Origin: Salegentibacter sp. Hel_I_6
GTDB taxonomy: Bacteria > Bacteroidota > Bacteroidia > Flavobacteriales > Flavobacteriaceae
Direction of reading: 5' to 3'
Length of the DNA stretch: 64,000 nucleotides
NCBI RefSeq assembly: GCF_000745315.1
Contig: NZ_JQNQ01000001.1
Location: 3,844,001 to 3,908,000, forward strand
Numbering within the stretch: position 1 is the first letter of the stretch; the number at the start of each line of letters is the position of its first letter. Positions 17,363 through 24,981 of the stretch are shown here, piece by piece. A program made the position numbers and the translations under genes. The notes under the pieces are model-generated. The model was not told where the DNA came from. It was given only the letters and a program-made list of their open reading frames with translations, and searched no databases.

Positions 17363-19218
17363 ATCGAGTAGACGGCTCCGCCGTTAATTGACGGAGTGCG
17401 CCTCTCACACCACCATACGTACGGGTCTCGTATACGGCGGTTCGATAATGAAACTTATCGATTATAGTATTCGATTAAACCAACATAACCTTTCATTTTT
17501 AAGCGTTTTATGGTAATAGTGGTACGCAAGATAGGACTCTGGGCTACAGCCCAGCCGCCCATTCGGGTGCGACTCCAGGCATAGGCTTGATCTGGATTAA
17601 TACCCAATCGAATAAGGTTTTTCCGTTTTCGTTCGGGCTTTTTCCAGTGATGCCAGATGCAATACCGTAAACGATTCCTTAGCCATTCTTCCAGCTTCTT
17701 AAGCTTTCCCTGAATGGATGCCGGTTTAAAGTAATTGATCCAGCCCCTTAACAATAAGTTGATGCTGTGGATACGTTCTTCAAAGCTTGCAGGAATTGTC
17801 TTTTTGGTAATATATTTAAGTTTTGACTTAAATATTTCCCATTTTGACGCTTCTGCCACAAGCTGGTATTTGGCCTTTTCTCCTTTCTTGTAGGTTGGTA
17901 CAAAACCAAATCCCAATACCTTAAAGGTTAAAGGTTTACGTATGCCACTTTTCTCCCTATTGATTGGAAGCCGGAGTTTGTCCCGGAGAAATTTGTAGAT
18001 ACTATTACCTACGCGTTTCGCAGCGGGTTTACTTCGAACGTAAATACTAAAATCATCGGCATATCTTACATAGCGGTGTCCTCGCTTTTCCAGTTCTTTA
18101 TCCAGCTCATTGAGCAGAATATTGGAGAGCAAAGGACTTAAGGGAGAACCTTGCGGGACTCCTTTCCTGCGTTTATGCAACTTGCCGTTAATTTGTATCG
18201 GAGCTCTTAAAAATGACCGCAATAACTTTAAAGTAGCCCGGCATTTTACCTTTTTGAATATCAAGTCTAACAGTACATCGTGGGCCACTTCATCAAAGAA
18301 GCTCTTTAAATCAATATCGACGATGTTTTGGTAGCCAGAATTGATATTTTCAAGGCTCTGTGCAACGGCTTGATGGGCATTGCGGTTTGGTCTGAATCCA
18401 TAACTATAATTTTGAAAGGCTGGCTCAAATACTGGTTGCAAAACCTGATGTAATGCTTGCTGAAATACCCTGTCGACAACCGTGGGAATACCGAGTAAAC
18501 GTTTCTTCCCGTTGCTTTTTGGTATTTCAACTCCCAGTATTGGAGCCACCTGATATTCCCCTCGTTCTATCTGCCGGGCGTATTGTTTACCGTGAGCTTT
18601 TAGAATAGATTGGAGTCCTGTTATTTGGACGTTATCTATACCTGCTGCTCCTTTGTTGCGATACACCTGACGGAAGGCTTGGTTTAGGTTCTTTTTACTT
18701 GTTAATTCTTTAATCATTAATACTAAAACAAATTTGTTGTCTCGCTTGATCGAAGGCTATTATTCTACCGGAAGGCTATCCGTAACATAAAATAACTCCA
18801 AGGTTCATTAAAGACCATTATCGTTCAGTCCTTCACCGGCTTATCAGGTGACCGGCTACTATGACTTCGGCTGACTTCTCCATCAAGCCATCCCGTGGCT
18901 ATGGAGATCTCCCCAGGTAAGAACATCTTCTTTCCCCTGATTCCTGCCGGATCTACTACTTCGGTATTCATTTCGAAAGAAATGTTTAGGACATCACAAT
19001 GATGTGCTTGCTCATCCAACCTTGTAGCCTCATATCCGGTTCCTGTTCGTCAGCACCAGGGTTTGTAGTCCCGCTTCCTTCAGTCCCAACTTCGCAGTTG
19101 GCAACCTTGCGGCTTACTAATGGTTCAAGGCGTCACCCCTGCCCATAAGGGACTTGCACCCTTTAGATTAATCTTTTACCTTTCGGTAAAAGAAAAGATG
19201 CCCATGCTGGGCACACAC
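17363..19218 (-). mobile_element. Group IIC-type intron, copy 3, inserted in an attC site
   Basis: 1856 bp with the same 5' (GTGTGTGCCC) and 3' (CTACTCGAT) ends as copies 1 and 2. Excision restores TTTGCCA-AAAGTATAAAATCAATGC. The insertion is in the attC that closes the TlpA-like cassette, 12 bp after its stop codon. Confidence 0.85.
17455..18717 (-). CDS. ltrA: Group II intron reverse transcriptase/maturase, copy 3
   Basis: 420 residues, as translated identical to the protein of intron 2. It has the RT palm with YADD, the X/maturase domain, and no HNH domain. It serves splicing and retrohoming of its host intron. Confidence 0.93.
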   Translation of the reverse strand: MIKELTSKKNLNQAFRQVYRNKGAAGIDNVQITGLQSILKAHGKQYARQIERGEYQVAPILGVEIPKSNGKKRLLGIPTVVDRVFQQALHQVLQPVFEPAFQNYSYGFRPNRNAHQAVAQSLENINSGYQNIVDIDLKSFFDEVAHDVLLDLIFKKVKCRATLKLLRSFLRAPIQINGKLHKRRKGVPQGSPLSPLLSNILLNELDKELEKRGHRYVRYADDFSIYVRSKPAAKRVGNSIYKFLRDKLRLPINREKSGIRKPLTFKVLGFGFVPTYKKGEKAKYQLVAEASKWEIFKSKLKYITKKTIPASFEERIHSINLLLRGWINYFKPASIQGKLKKLEEWLRNRLRYCIWHHWKKPERKRKNLIRLGINPDQAYAWSRTRMGGWAVAQSPILRTTITIKRLKMKGYVGLIEYYNR

Positions 19219-19340
19219 AAAGTATAAAATCAATGCTCAAACCATTGCCAAACCGAAACTCGGTGCTCTTTTGCAGCGCTTGATTGTCCGCAGGACAATC
19301 AAGCTCGCCAGCTCGCACAGTTTTTATACGAGACGTTGTG
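19219..19340 (+). repeat. attC-like site 9, right part (long type, diverged)
   Basis: AAAGTATAAAATCAATGCT, a hairpin GATTGTCC-GCA-GGACAATC, then GCACAGTTTTTATACGAGACGTTGTGCGG with core GTTG at 19335-19338. The loop is changed from TGC to GCA but the stem stays perfect, which supports selection on structure. Confidence 0.75.
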
Positions 19341-19596
19341 CGGCATTGAAAACGTAGCAGAGCGCAATCGGCAACTTTAAGTTTATCAGCGAAATTGGTC
19401 TTTTCGGGATGAAAAAAAGCTACGGGTTAGCGGATAATCACTCAGACGCAATCAATTCGCAAGTGGCGCTTTTTTTATTTTTTTTGGAAGTTTTAGCTTG
19501 TGAATATTAAAATATTTAGCCGATTCTGATCAGCCAAATTGGTAATTTTAAAAGGTAAAATTTAGGAATTTTTGCATTGTGAGAGATAAAATAAAC
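19339..19596 (+). other. Cassette 10, no recognisable gene
   Basis: About 260 bp with near-mirrored ends (TTGTGCGGC / GCAGCACA plus A). No frame longer than ~60 codons. It shares with cassette 3 a GAAAAAAAGCTACG...CAAGTGGCGCTTTTTT element (about 19408-19470). It may encode a small RNA or be a remnant. Confidence 0.5.
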
Positions 19597-19604
19597 GCAG
19601 CACA

Positions 19605-21461
19605 ATCGAGTGGATGGCTCCGTCATCAAATGACGGAGTGCACCCCTCACACCACCGTACGTGCGGGTCTCGCATACGGCGGTTCAACAATGAAACTCAT
19701 CTATTGTAGTATTCGATTAGACTAACATAACCTTTCATTTTTAAGCGTTTTACGGTGATGGTGGTACGCAGAATGGGACTTTGAGCCACTGCCCAGCCGC
19801 CCATTCGGGTACGACTCCAGGCATAAGCCTGGTCTGGATTAATTCCCAACCGAATAAGGTTTTTCCGTTTTCGTTCGGGCTTTTTCCAGTGATGCCAAAT
19901 GCAATATCGTAAACGATTCCTTAACCATTCTTCCAGCTTTTTAAGCTTTCCTAGAATGGATGCCGGTTTGAAGTAGTTTATCCAGCCCCTTAGCAATAAA
20001 TTGATTCTGTGGATACGTTCTTCAAAGCTTGCAGGAGTGGTCTTTTTGGTAATATATTTAAGTTTAGCCTTAAATGTATCCCATTTTGACGCTTCTGCCA
20101 CAAGTTGATACTTTGCCTTTTCTCCTTTCTTGTAGGTTGGCACAAAACCAAATCCCAGTACCTGAAAGGTTAAAGGCTTACGTATTCCGCTTTTCTTCCT
20201 ATTGATTGGAAGCTGGAGTTTATCCCGCAGAAATTTGTAGATACTATTACCTACGCGTTTCGCAGCGGGTTTACTTCGAACGTAAATACTAAAATCATCG
20301 GCATATCTCACGTAGCGATGTCCACGCCTTTCCAGTTCTTTATCCAGCTCATTGAGCAGAATATTGGAGAGCAAAGGACTTAAGGGAGAACCTTGTGGGA
20401 CTCCTTTCCTGCGTTTATGCAACTTGCCGTTAATTTGTATCGGAGCTCTCAAAAATGACCGCAATAACTTTAAAGTAGCCCGGCATTTTACCTTTTTGAA
20501 TATCAAGTCTAACAGGACATCGTGGGCCACTTCATCAAAGAAGCTCTTTAAATCAATATCGACGATGTTTTGGTAGCCAGAATTGATATTTTCAAGGCTC
20601 TGTGCAACGGCCTGATGGGCATTGCGGTTTGGTCTGAACCCATAACTGTACTTTTGGAAGTCTGGCTCAAATACTGGTTGCAAAACCTGATGTAATGCTT
20701 GCTGAAATACCCTGTCGACAACCGTGGGAATACCGAGTAAACGTTTCTTCCCGTTGCTTTTTGGTATTTCAACCCCCAGTATTGAAGACACCTGATATTC
20801 CCCTCGTTCTATCTGCCGGGCGTATTGTTTACCGTGAGCTTTTAGAATAGATTGGAGTCCTGTTATTTGAACGTTATCTATACCTGCTGCCCCTTTGTTT
20901 CGGTACACCTGACGGAAGGCTTGGTTTAGGTTCTTTTTACTTGTTAATTCTTTAATCATTAATACTAAAACAAATTTGTTGTCTCGCTTGATCGAAGGCT
21001 ATTATTTTACCGGAAGGCTATCCCGTAACATAAAATAACTCCAAGGTTCATTAAAGACCATTATCGTTCAGTCCTTCACCGGCTTATCAGGTGGCCGGCT
21101 ACTATGACTTCGGCTGACTTCTCCATCAAGCCATTCCGTGGCTATGGAGATCTCCCCAGGTAAGAACATCTTCTTTCCCCTGATTCCTGCCGGATCTACT
21201 ATTTCGGTATTCATTTCGAAAGAAATGTTTAGGACATCACAATGATGTGCTTGCTCATCCAACCTTGTAGCCTCATATCCGGTTCCTGTTCGTCAGTACC
21301 AGGGTTTGTAGTCCCGCTTCCTTCAGTCCCAACTTCGCAGTTGGCAACCTTGCGGCTTACTAATGGTTCAAGGCGTCACCCCCGCCCATAAGGGACTTGC
21401 ACCCTTTAGATTAATCTTTTACCTTTCGGTGAAAGAAAAGATGCCCATGCTGGGCACACAC
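19605..21461 (-). mobile_element. Group IIC-type intron, copy 4 (diverged), inserted in an attC site
   Basis: 1857 bp with the same 5' end but many substitutions elsewhere (for example CCACTCGAT-like 3' end in place of CTACTCGAT, and compensating changes in domains V and VI). Excision restores GCAGCACA-AACATCTAAC, an attC of the ATCTAAC type. It is an older or separately acquired copy. Confidence 0.83.
19697..20959 (-). CDS. ltrA: Group II intron reverse transcriptase/maturase, copy 4
   Basis: 420 residues with the same domain plan. About twenty substitutions separate it from copies 1-3, for example VSSILGVE for VAPILGVE, PDFQKYSYG for PAFQNYSYG, KWDTFKAK for KWEIFKSK and ASILGK for ASIQGK. 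The YADD motif and X domain are kept, so it should be functional. Confidence 0.93.
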   Translation of the reverse strand: MIKELTSKKNLNQAFRQVYRNKGAAGIDNVQITGLQSILKAHGKQYARQIERGEYQVSSILGVEIPKSNGKKRLLGIPTVVDRVFQQALHQVLQPVFEPDFQKYSYGFRPNRNAHQAVAQSLENINSGYQNIVDIDLKSFFDEVAHDVLLDLIFKKVKCRATLKLLRSFLRAPIQINGKLHKRRKGVPQGSPLSPLLSNILLNELDKELERRGHRYVRYADDFSIYVRSKPAAKRVGNSIYKFLRDKLQLPINRKKSGIRKPLTFQVLGFGFVPTYKKGEKAKYQLVAEASKWDTFKAKLKYITKKTTPASFEERIHRINLLLRGWINYFKPASILGKLKKLEEWLRNRLRYCIWHHWKKPERKRKNLIRLGINPDQAYAWSRTRMGGWAVAQSPILRTTITVKRLKMKGYVSLIEYYNR

Positions 21462-21518
21462 AACATCTAACTGCAATAGCCGCAAAAATGCGACTACGGC
21501 AGTTAGATCAACGTTGCC
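21462..21518 (+). repeat. attC-like site 10, right part (ATCTAAC/GTTAGAT type)
   Basis: ATCTAACTGC pairs with GCAGTTAGAT (with an inner TAGCCGC / GCGACTA stem), followed by CAACGTTGCCC with core GTTG at 21513-21516. It differs from site 5 at a few loop and spacer positions. Confidence 0.75.
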
Positions 21519-21533
21519 CACAAGCTAAGAAAA

Positions 21534-22280
21534 ATGAAGAATTGGTTTAAAAAGAACATTTTCTTGATAATTTCCTCCATAGTGTTTTTTGGATTGGCTT
21601 ATTGGGTAAACTATTATGAAGAAGATTATGAAGTTCCTTATTCATACGTGCTTTATTATATGGCGATATCATCAACTTCCAGTTTACTTCCTGACTGGAT
21701 TATTTTAAAACAAATAAAGAATATTATTGGTTTGCCAGCTGCTCTCTTAATGCTGAGTGCACCCCTTTTTGAGGTGTTATTTTTTTTAATGTATGCCTTT
21801 GTTTTCCCCTTTTTTGGAATATATAAGCTCATAATTTTAATTTCAGACTTCTTTGATATTGTTTTGAACGCAGCAACAATCCTGTATTTAGTTTTAGTTA
21901 TAGGAACAATTTTCACAACCCTTTTCTGTGAAAAAGTCATAAGACTAATTAACTACGTAATGAATTATGATAAGTCAAGTAAAAGAATAAAATCAAATTT
22001 GGATTTGGCGTTATCACTTGCAAATAAAAACAGAATTAGATTTGTTATCTACCTCTCCTTTTTTCTTTATTTATTAATATTTTCAATAGAAAGGTTAAAT
22101 AACATTCAGGTATTCGATACGGAGCAAATAAACTTTGCAGTGTTTTATTCATTTGCCACCTACATTGCGTTTGAGCGAATAATGCATAATCTAAATCTGA
22201 TGAAAATACAGCCCAAAGTATTTTATTCCAAATTATATAAAGCTTGGGATAGTCACGGTTTTTTTGATAAATTTAAATAA
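21534..22280 (+). CDS. Multi-pass membrane protein, hypothetical (cassette 11)
   Basis: The protein has 248 residues. About six hydrophobic segments are visible (around residues 9-24, 37-52, 62-85, 88-110, 112-130, 170-186), with a basic loop near residue 150 (KSSKRIKSNLDLALSLANKNRIR). No motif of a known transporter or enzyme family is seen. It starts 21 bp after the attC core and is the only gene of cassette 11, whose ends TTGCCCAC and GTGGGCAA mirror perfectly. Confidence 0.7.
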   Translation: MKNWFKKNIFLIISSIVFFGLAYWVNYYEEDYEVPYSYVLYYMAISSTSSLLPDWIILKQIKNIIGLPAALLMLSAPLFEVLFFLMYAFVFPFFGIYKLIILISDFFDIVLNAATILYLVLVIGTIFTTLFCEKVIRLINYVMNYDKSSKRIKSNLDLALSLANKNRIRFVIYLSFFLYLLIFSIERLNNIQVFDTEQINFAVFYSFATYIAFERIMHNLNLMKIQPKVFYSKLYKAWDSHGFFDKFK

Positions 22281-22286
22281 AAGCCA

Positions 22287-22300
22287 GTGGGCAACAATAT
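22287..22300 (+). repeat. attC-like site 11, left end, cut by an IS1111-like element
   Basis: GTGGGCAACAATAT is the start of a long-type attC. It continues at 23726 (AAAAACAATGC) after the inserted element; joining the two gives CAACAATATAAAAACAATGC. Confidence 0.7.
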
Positions 22301-22615
22301 ATCCTATGAAAAGCAATAAGTCCTTCTCTCAAATTTAATATTTTATTTTCTATTTTATTTCATTCTGATGATGTTTTTGGAGTGTTGAAATGTTGGCAAG
22401 TCTTTTCAGCACCTGCTTACTTGTCAATATTTCAATACTTATAACCTGCTCAGCATCCTATATGTGGTCCTCGCCTGGGCGATGCCACCAGCATCATTAT
22501 GATTTTGATTATAAAAGCCTGTCCACTAGCTAAAAAATGTGATCCTAAATTGGCCACGTACATTGTTTTGTGATCCAGGCTGAAATTGGTTTTGAGCTGG
22601 TTAGTATTATTTTTT
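22301..22615 (-). ncRNA. Candidate guide-RNA region of the IS1111-like element
   Basis: About 315 bp of non-coding sequence downstream of the transposase inside the element ends. In IS1111-type elements this end is the known location of the bridge/seek RNA that selects target and donor. I have not identified the loops; the call rests on position only. Confidence 0.35.
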
Positions 22616-23670
22616 TTATGCAACCACACCTATTTGATAGGGAGTTTCTGTTTTTATAACTGCCAGAGTTCTACTGAGGAGTTTGTGAGCTATTTTAATA
22701 ATAATCTTTTTGTCCTCTTTTCCTAAATGTGTACGATAGTAAGCTTGCATTACCGGATCTGTGCGAATGGCCTGCCAGGAAGCTTCGACAAAATAGGATC
22801 GGATCAGGCGGTTTGACCTGGGATTCATTCCCATAGCTTTATTTGAAGCACCACTTTGATGTATTCCCGGGGCAATACCAACATAACCTGCCAGGTGTTT
22901 TAAGGAATTGAACCGGCGCAGGTCTCCCAGTTCTGAGAGAATGCCCACGGCAACAATTCCACCAATACCTGGAATACTTTTTAAGAGATAATAATCTTTT
23001 TTATAATGTTTACGACAATACGCGCGGAGTTGATTGGTAACCTGTCGCAACTCCTGATCTGTGAACCTGAAACTGCGCGGCTGTTTAAGGTTTCACGGGC
23101 AGTATCAAATTCAAAAGACAGGTTGTCCAGCCAGTTTCGGTATTTGTGGCTCCAGTGGTCATTATCAAATTCCTCGGGTTCTTTGATTCCGAAGTAAAGT
23201 AGCTGCATTTTGATCATTGATTTAATGCGGCGCATCTCTTTAACGAGATCATTTCGACGACGGAATAGACTGCGGAGTTCCTCTCGTTTTTTATCGGGAA
23301 CTACAATGGTTTCCAGGCGGTCATCCTTGAGTTCCCTGCTGATAAGCTGGGCATCGATTTTATCTGTTTTGGTATGTCGTTCTTTTCCTTTACGGTGAAT
23401 ATCTGCAGGATTGACAACTAAGGATTTCCAGCCGTAGCTTTCAAAAGAACGATGGGCATAGTAGCCACAACAGCCAGCTTCATAGGCAGTGGAAACTTCA
23501 TACCCGTGAAAATGTTTATTCACGTATTGAAATAACTGTTCAGGAACAGGTGGCATGGAAAAGGATTTACCTGCAAAAAGATCGGTGCTGCAATGTATTT
23601 TCCAGCTTCTCTTGTGAATATCAATACCAACGTATAACTTTGGAATTGAAGCAGTAGATTGAGTGTCCAT
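22616..23670 (-). pseudogene. IS110/IS1111 family transposase, frameshifted
   Basis: Two overlapping frames make up one transposase. The first (22981-23670) holds the DEDD domain start (LYVGIDIHKRSWK, ...HTKTDKIDAQLISREL). The second (22616-23050) holds the C-terminal Transposase_20 domain (LLKSIPGIGGIVAVGILSELGD, HQSGASNKAMGMNPRSNRLIR, with the serine region). Homology passes from one frame to the other near 23050-23100, after FDTARETL. A single indel explains it. Each half is otherwise well preserved, so the break is recent or an assembly error. Confidence 0.82.
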
Positions 23671-23725
23671 ATCTTATCGTTTTTTTTATTTAAGATACTT
23701 GATTTACTGCTTTTTCATCGATGCT

Positions 23726-23839
23726 AAAAACAATGCTTAATTCAGTCTCAATCGAAACTCCGGGCTCGCTTGCAACGCCTGATTGTCCTGCGGACAATCA
23801 CGCACGCCAGCTCGCACAGTTTTTATACGGGACGTTGGC
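23726..23839 (+). repeat. attC-like site 11, right part (long type)
   Basis: AAAAACAATGCTTAATTCAG-like arm, the GATTGTCC-TGC-GGACAATC hairpin, then GCACAGTTTTTATACGGGACGTTGGC with core GTTG at 23834-23837. Confidence 0.76.
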
Positions 23840-23862
23840 TACAATTAAAAAATACAGTACCA

Positions 23863-24408
23863 ATGAAATTTCAACTACTGATTTTAATTCTAATGTTTTC
23901 TAATACAAATTACGCCCAATCAAATCTAAAGGACATCTGTGGGGGATTTCAAGACGATGAATATTTTCCTCTAGATATTCAAAAAAAGAAAATAGTTTGG
24001 AAAGAAACCTTCTATCAAGAGATCTTAACCGACACTGTTACCATTGAAAATAAGAATTATGTAAAATTTATTCAAAATTGGGAAGACGGATCATCCAACG
24101 AGATCTATTTAAGAAAAGAAGATGGAATGATTAGACAATTTGAAGAATGTTGTGAATATGACACCACTAAATTACCAGATAAAATTTTTGAAGGGGCAGA
24201 ATGGTTAAGTGCTGATTTTAAAAAAAAGCACGTGGTTTTAAGTTTGTCCGGTAAATTGAGCACCCCTTTTTGTAATTATGAAAATCTATTAGTGGTTGAA
24301 GTTTTAACTCGTGACTTCAAGGGGTATAACTATTTTTATAAAAAAGGGTTCGGATATGTTGGGGCAACTGAGAATGGAAAACTTTTCTCATACGTAAGTC
24401 CTGACTGA
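23863..24408 (+). CDS. Secreted hypothetical protein (cassette 12)
   Basis: The frame is open upstream into the attC repeat, but the ATG at 23863 begins a clear signal peptide (MKFQLLILILMFSNTNYAQ), so I take 181 residues from there. The mature protein is acidic with several cysteines (DICGGF, FEECCEYDTTKL, TPFCNYENLL) and an aromatic C-terminus. No family is recognised. The start is 29 bp after the attC core. It is the last cassette with an intact gene next to a well-formed attC. Confidence 0.72.
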   Translation: MKFQLLILILMFSNTNYAQSNLKDICGGFQDDEYFPLDIQKKKIVWKETFYQEILTDTVTIENKNYVKFIQNWEDGSSNEIYLRKEDGMIRQFEECCEYDTTKLPDKIFEGAEWLSADFKKKHVVLSLSGKLSTPFCNYENLLVVEVLTRDFKGYNYFYKKGFGYVGATENGKLFSYVSPD

Positions 24409-24410
24409 AT

Positions 24411-24523
24411 AACTACCCACAACACTATATGAAAACAATGCTTGAATCAGTCTTGAATCGAAACTCCGTGCTCGCTTGCTGCGCTGATTGTTCTGCGGAC
24501 AATCACACCCCCCGTTCGAACAG
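24411..24523 (+). repeat. attC-like site 12, degenerate
   Basis: CTACCCACAACACTATATGAAAACAATGCT with the GATTGTTC-TGC-GGACAATC hairpin, but the right arm breaks off after CGTTCGAACAG and no ACGTTG core follows. The left end does not mirror the cassette 12 start (TTGGCTAC), so this part of the array looks decayed. Confidence 0.6.
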
Positions 24524-24553
24524 AAATGAAAACTAAAACCTCTATAAAGCATT

Positions 24554-24745
24554 GTGAATTTATTTTTCGCACTAATATTGATTTCTGCCGGTCTGTTTTT
24601 CGGAATCAGGACCTTAAAAGATTTCATCAAAAGAGAAAAAACAGATTTTGTTCAGGCAAACAATATAAAAATACTACTTGGAGAACTGACTCTCATCATA
24701 CTCGGATTAATTTTGTTATTCCAGTATTATTTTGACCAAACCTGA
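24554..24745 (+). CDS. Small two-helix membrane protein
   Basis: The 63-residue frame starts with GTG. It has two hydrophobic helices (NLFFALILISAGLFFGI at residues 2-18 and ILLGELTLIILGLILLFQYYF at about 40-60) separated by a charged linker (KDFIKREKTDFVQANN). That plan resembles small flavobacterial inner-membrane proteins of unknown role. It lies between two degenerate attC copies and is probably the gene of a decayed cassette. Confidence 0.6.
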   Translation: MNLFFALILISAGLFFGIRTLKDFIKREKTDFVQANNIKILLGELTLIILGLILLFQYYFDQT

Positions 24746-24817
24746 TTAATCAAAAGAACTGCTAACTCCGCGGCCAAGGAAATATGGCCATTTTTAATCG
24801 CGCATGTCGCAACGCTA

Positions 24818-24925
24818 GGCGAGAATATATAAAAACAAAACTTAAATTGATCTCAAATCGAAAGTCCATGCTCGATTGCAATGCTGATTGTCCTTCGGGA
24901 AATCACGCTCACAAGCTTTTTAATG
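24818..24925 (+). repeat. attC-like site 13, degenerate array end
   Basis: GAATATATAAAAACAAAACTTAAA, then ATCTCAAATCGAAAGTCC and a GATTGTCC-TTC-GGGAAATC hairpin that is partly broken. The right arm stops at CACAAGCTTTT without the GTTTTTATACG-ACGTTG end. This is the last recognisable attC and marks the right end of the array. Confidence 0.55.
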
Positions 24926-24981
24926 ACGAAAATTAAGATTACCGGGGGGTTAGGTAATCTTAGGCTAATGCCAAAAGTTAT

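Larger units (their letters stand above)
22301..23725 (-). mobile_element. IS1111-like (IS110 family) element inserted in an attC site
   Basis: The element lies inside the outer arm of an attC. Subterminal inverted repeats are visible: ATGAAAAGCAATAAGTC at the left and ATGAAAAAGCAGTAAATC (complement) at the right. Such repeats mark the IS1111 group. The non-coding part is long on the 3' side of the transposase (22301-22615) and short on the 5' side, as expected for IS1111-type elements, which are known to encode a guide (bridge/seek) RNA there. IS1111-attC elements that target integron attC sites are known. Confidence 0.8.

Noticed and set aside
6297..24925. CRISPR array interpretation of the repeated units
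   Set aside because: The repeats are 55-130 nt, differ in sequence, are separated by whole genes, and have no cas genes near.
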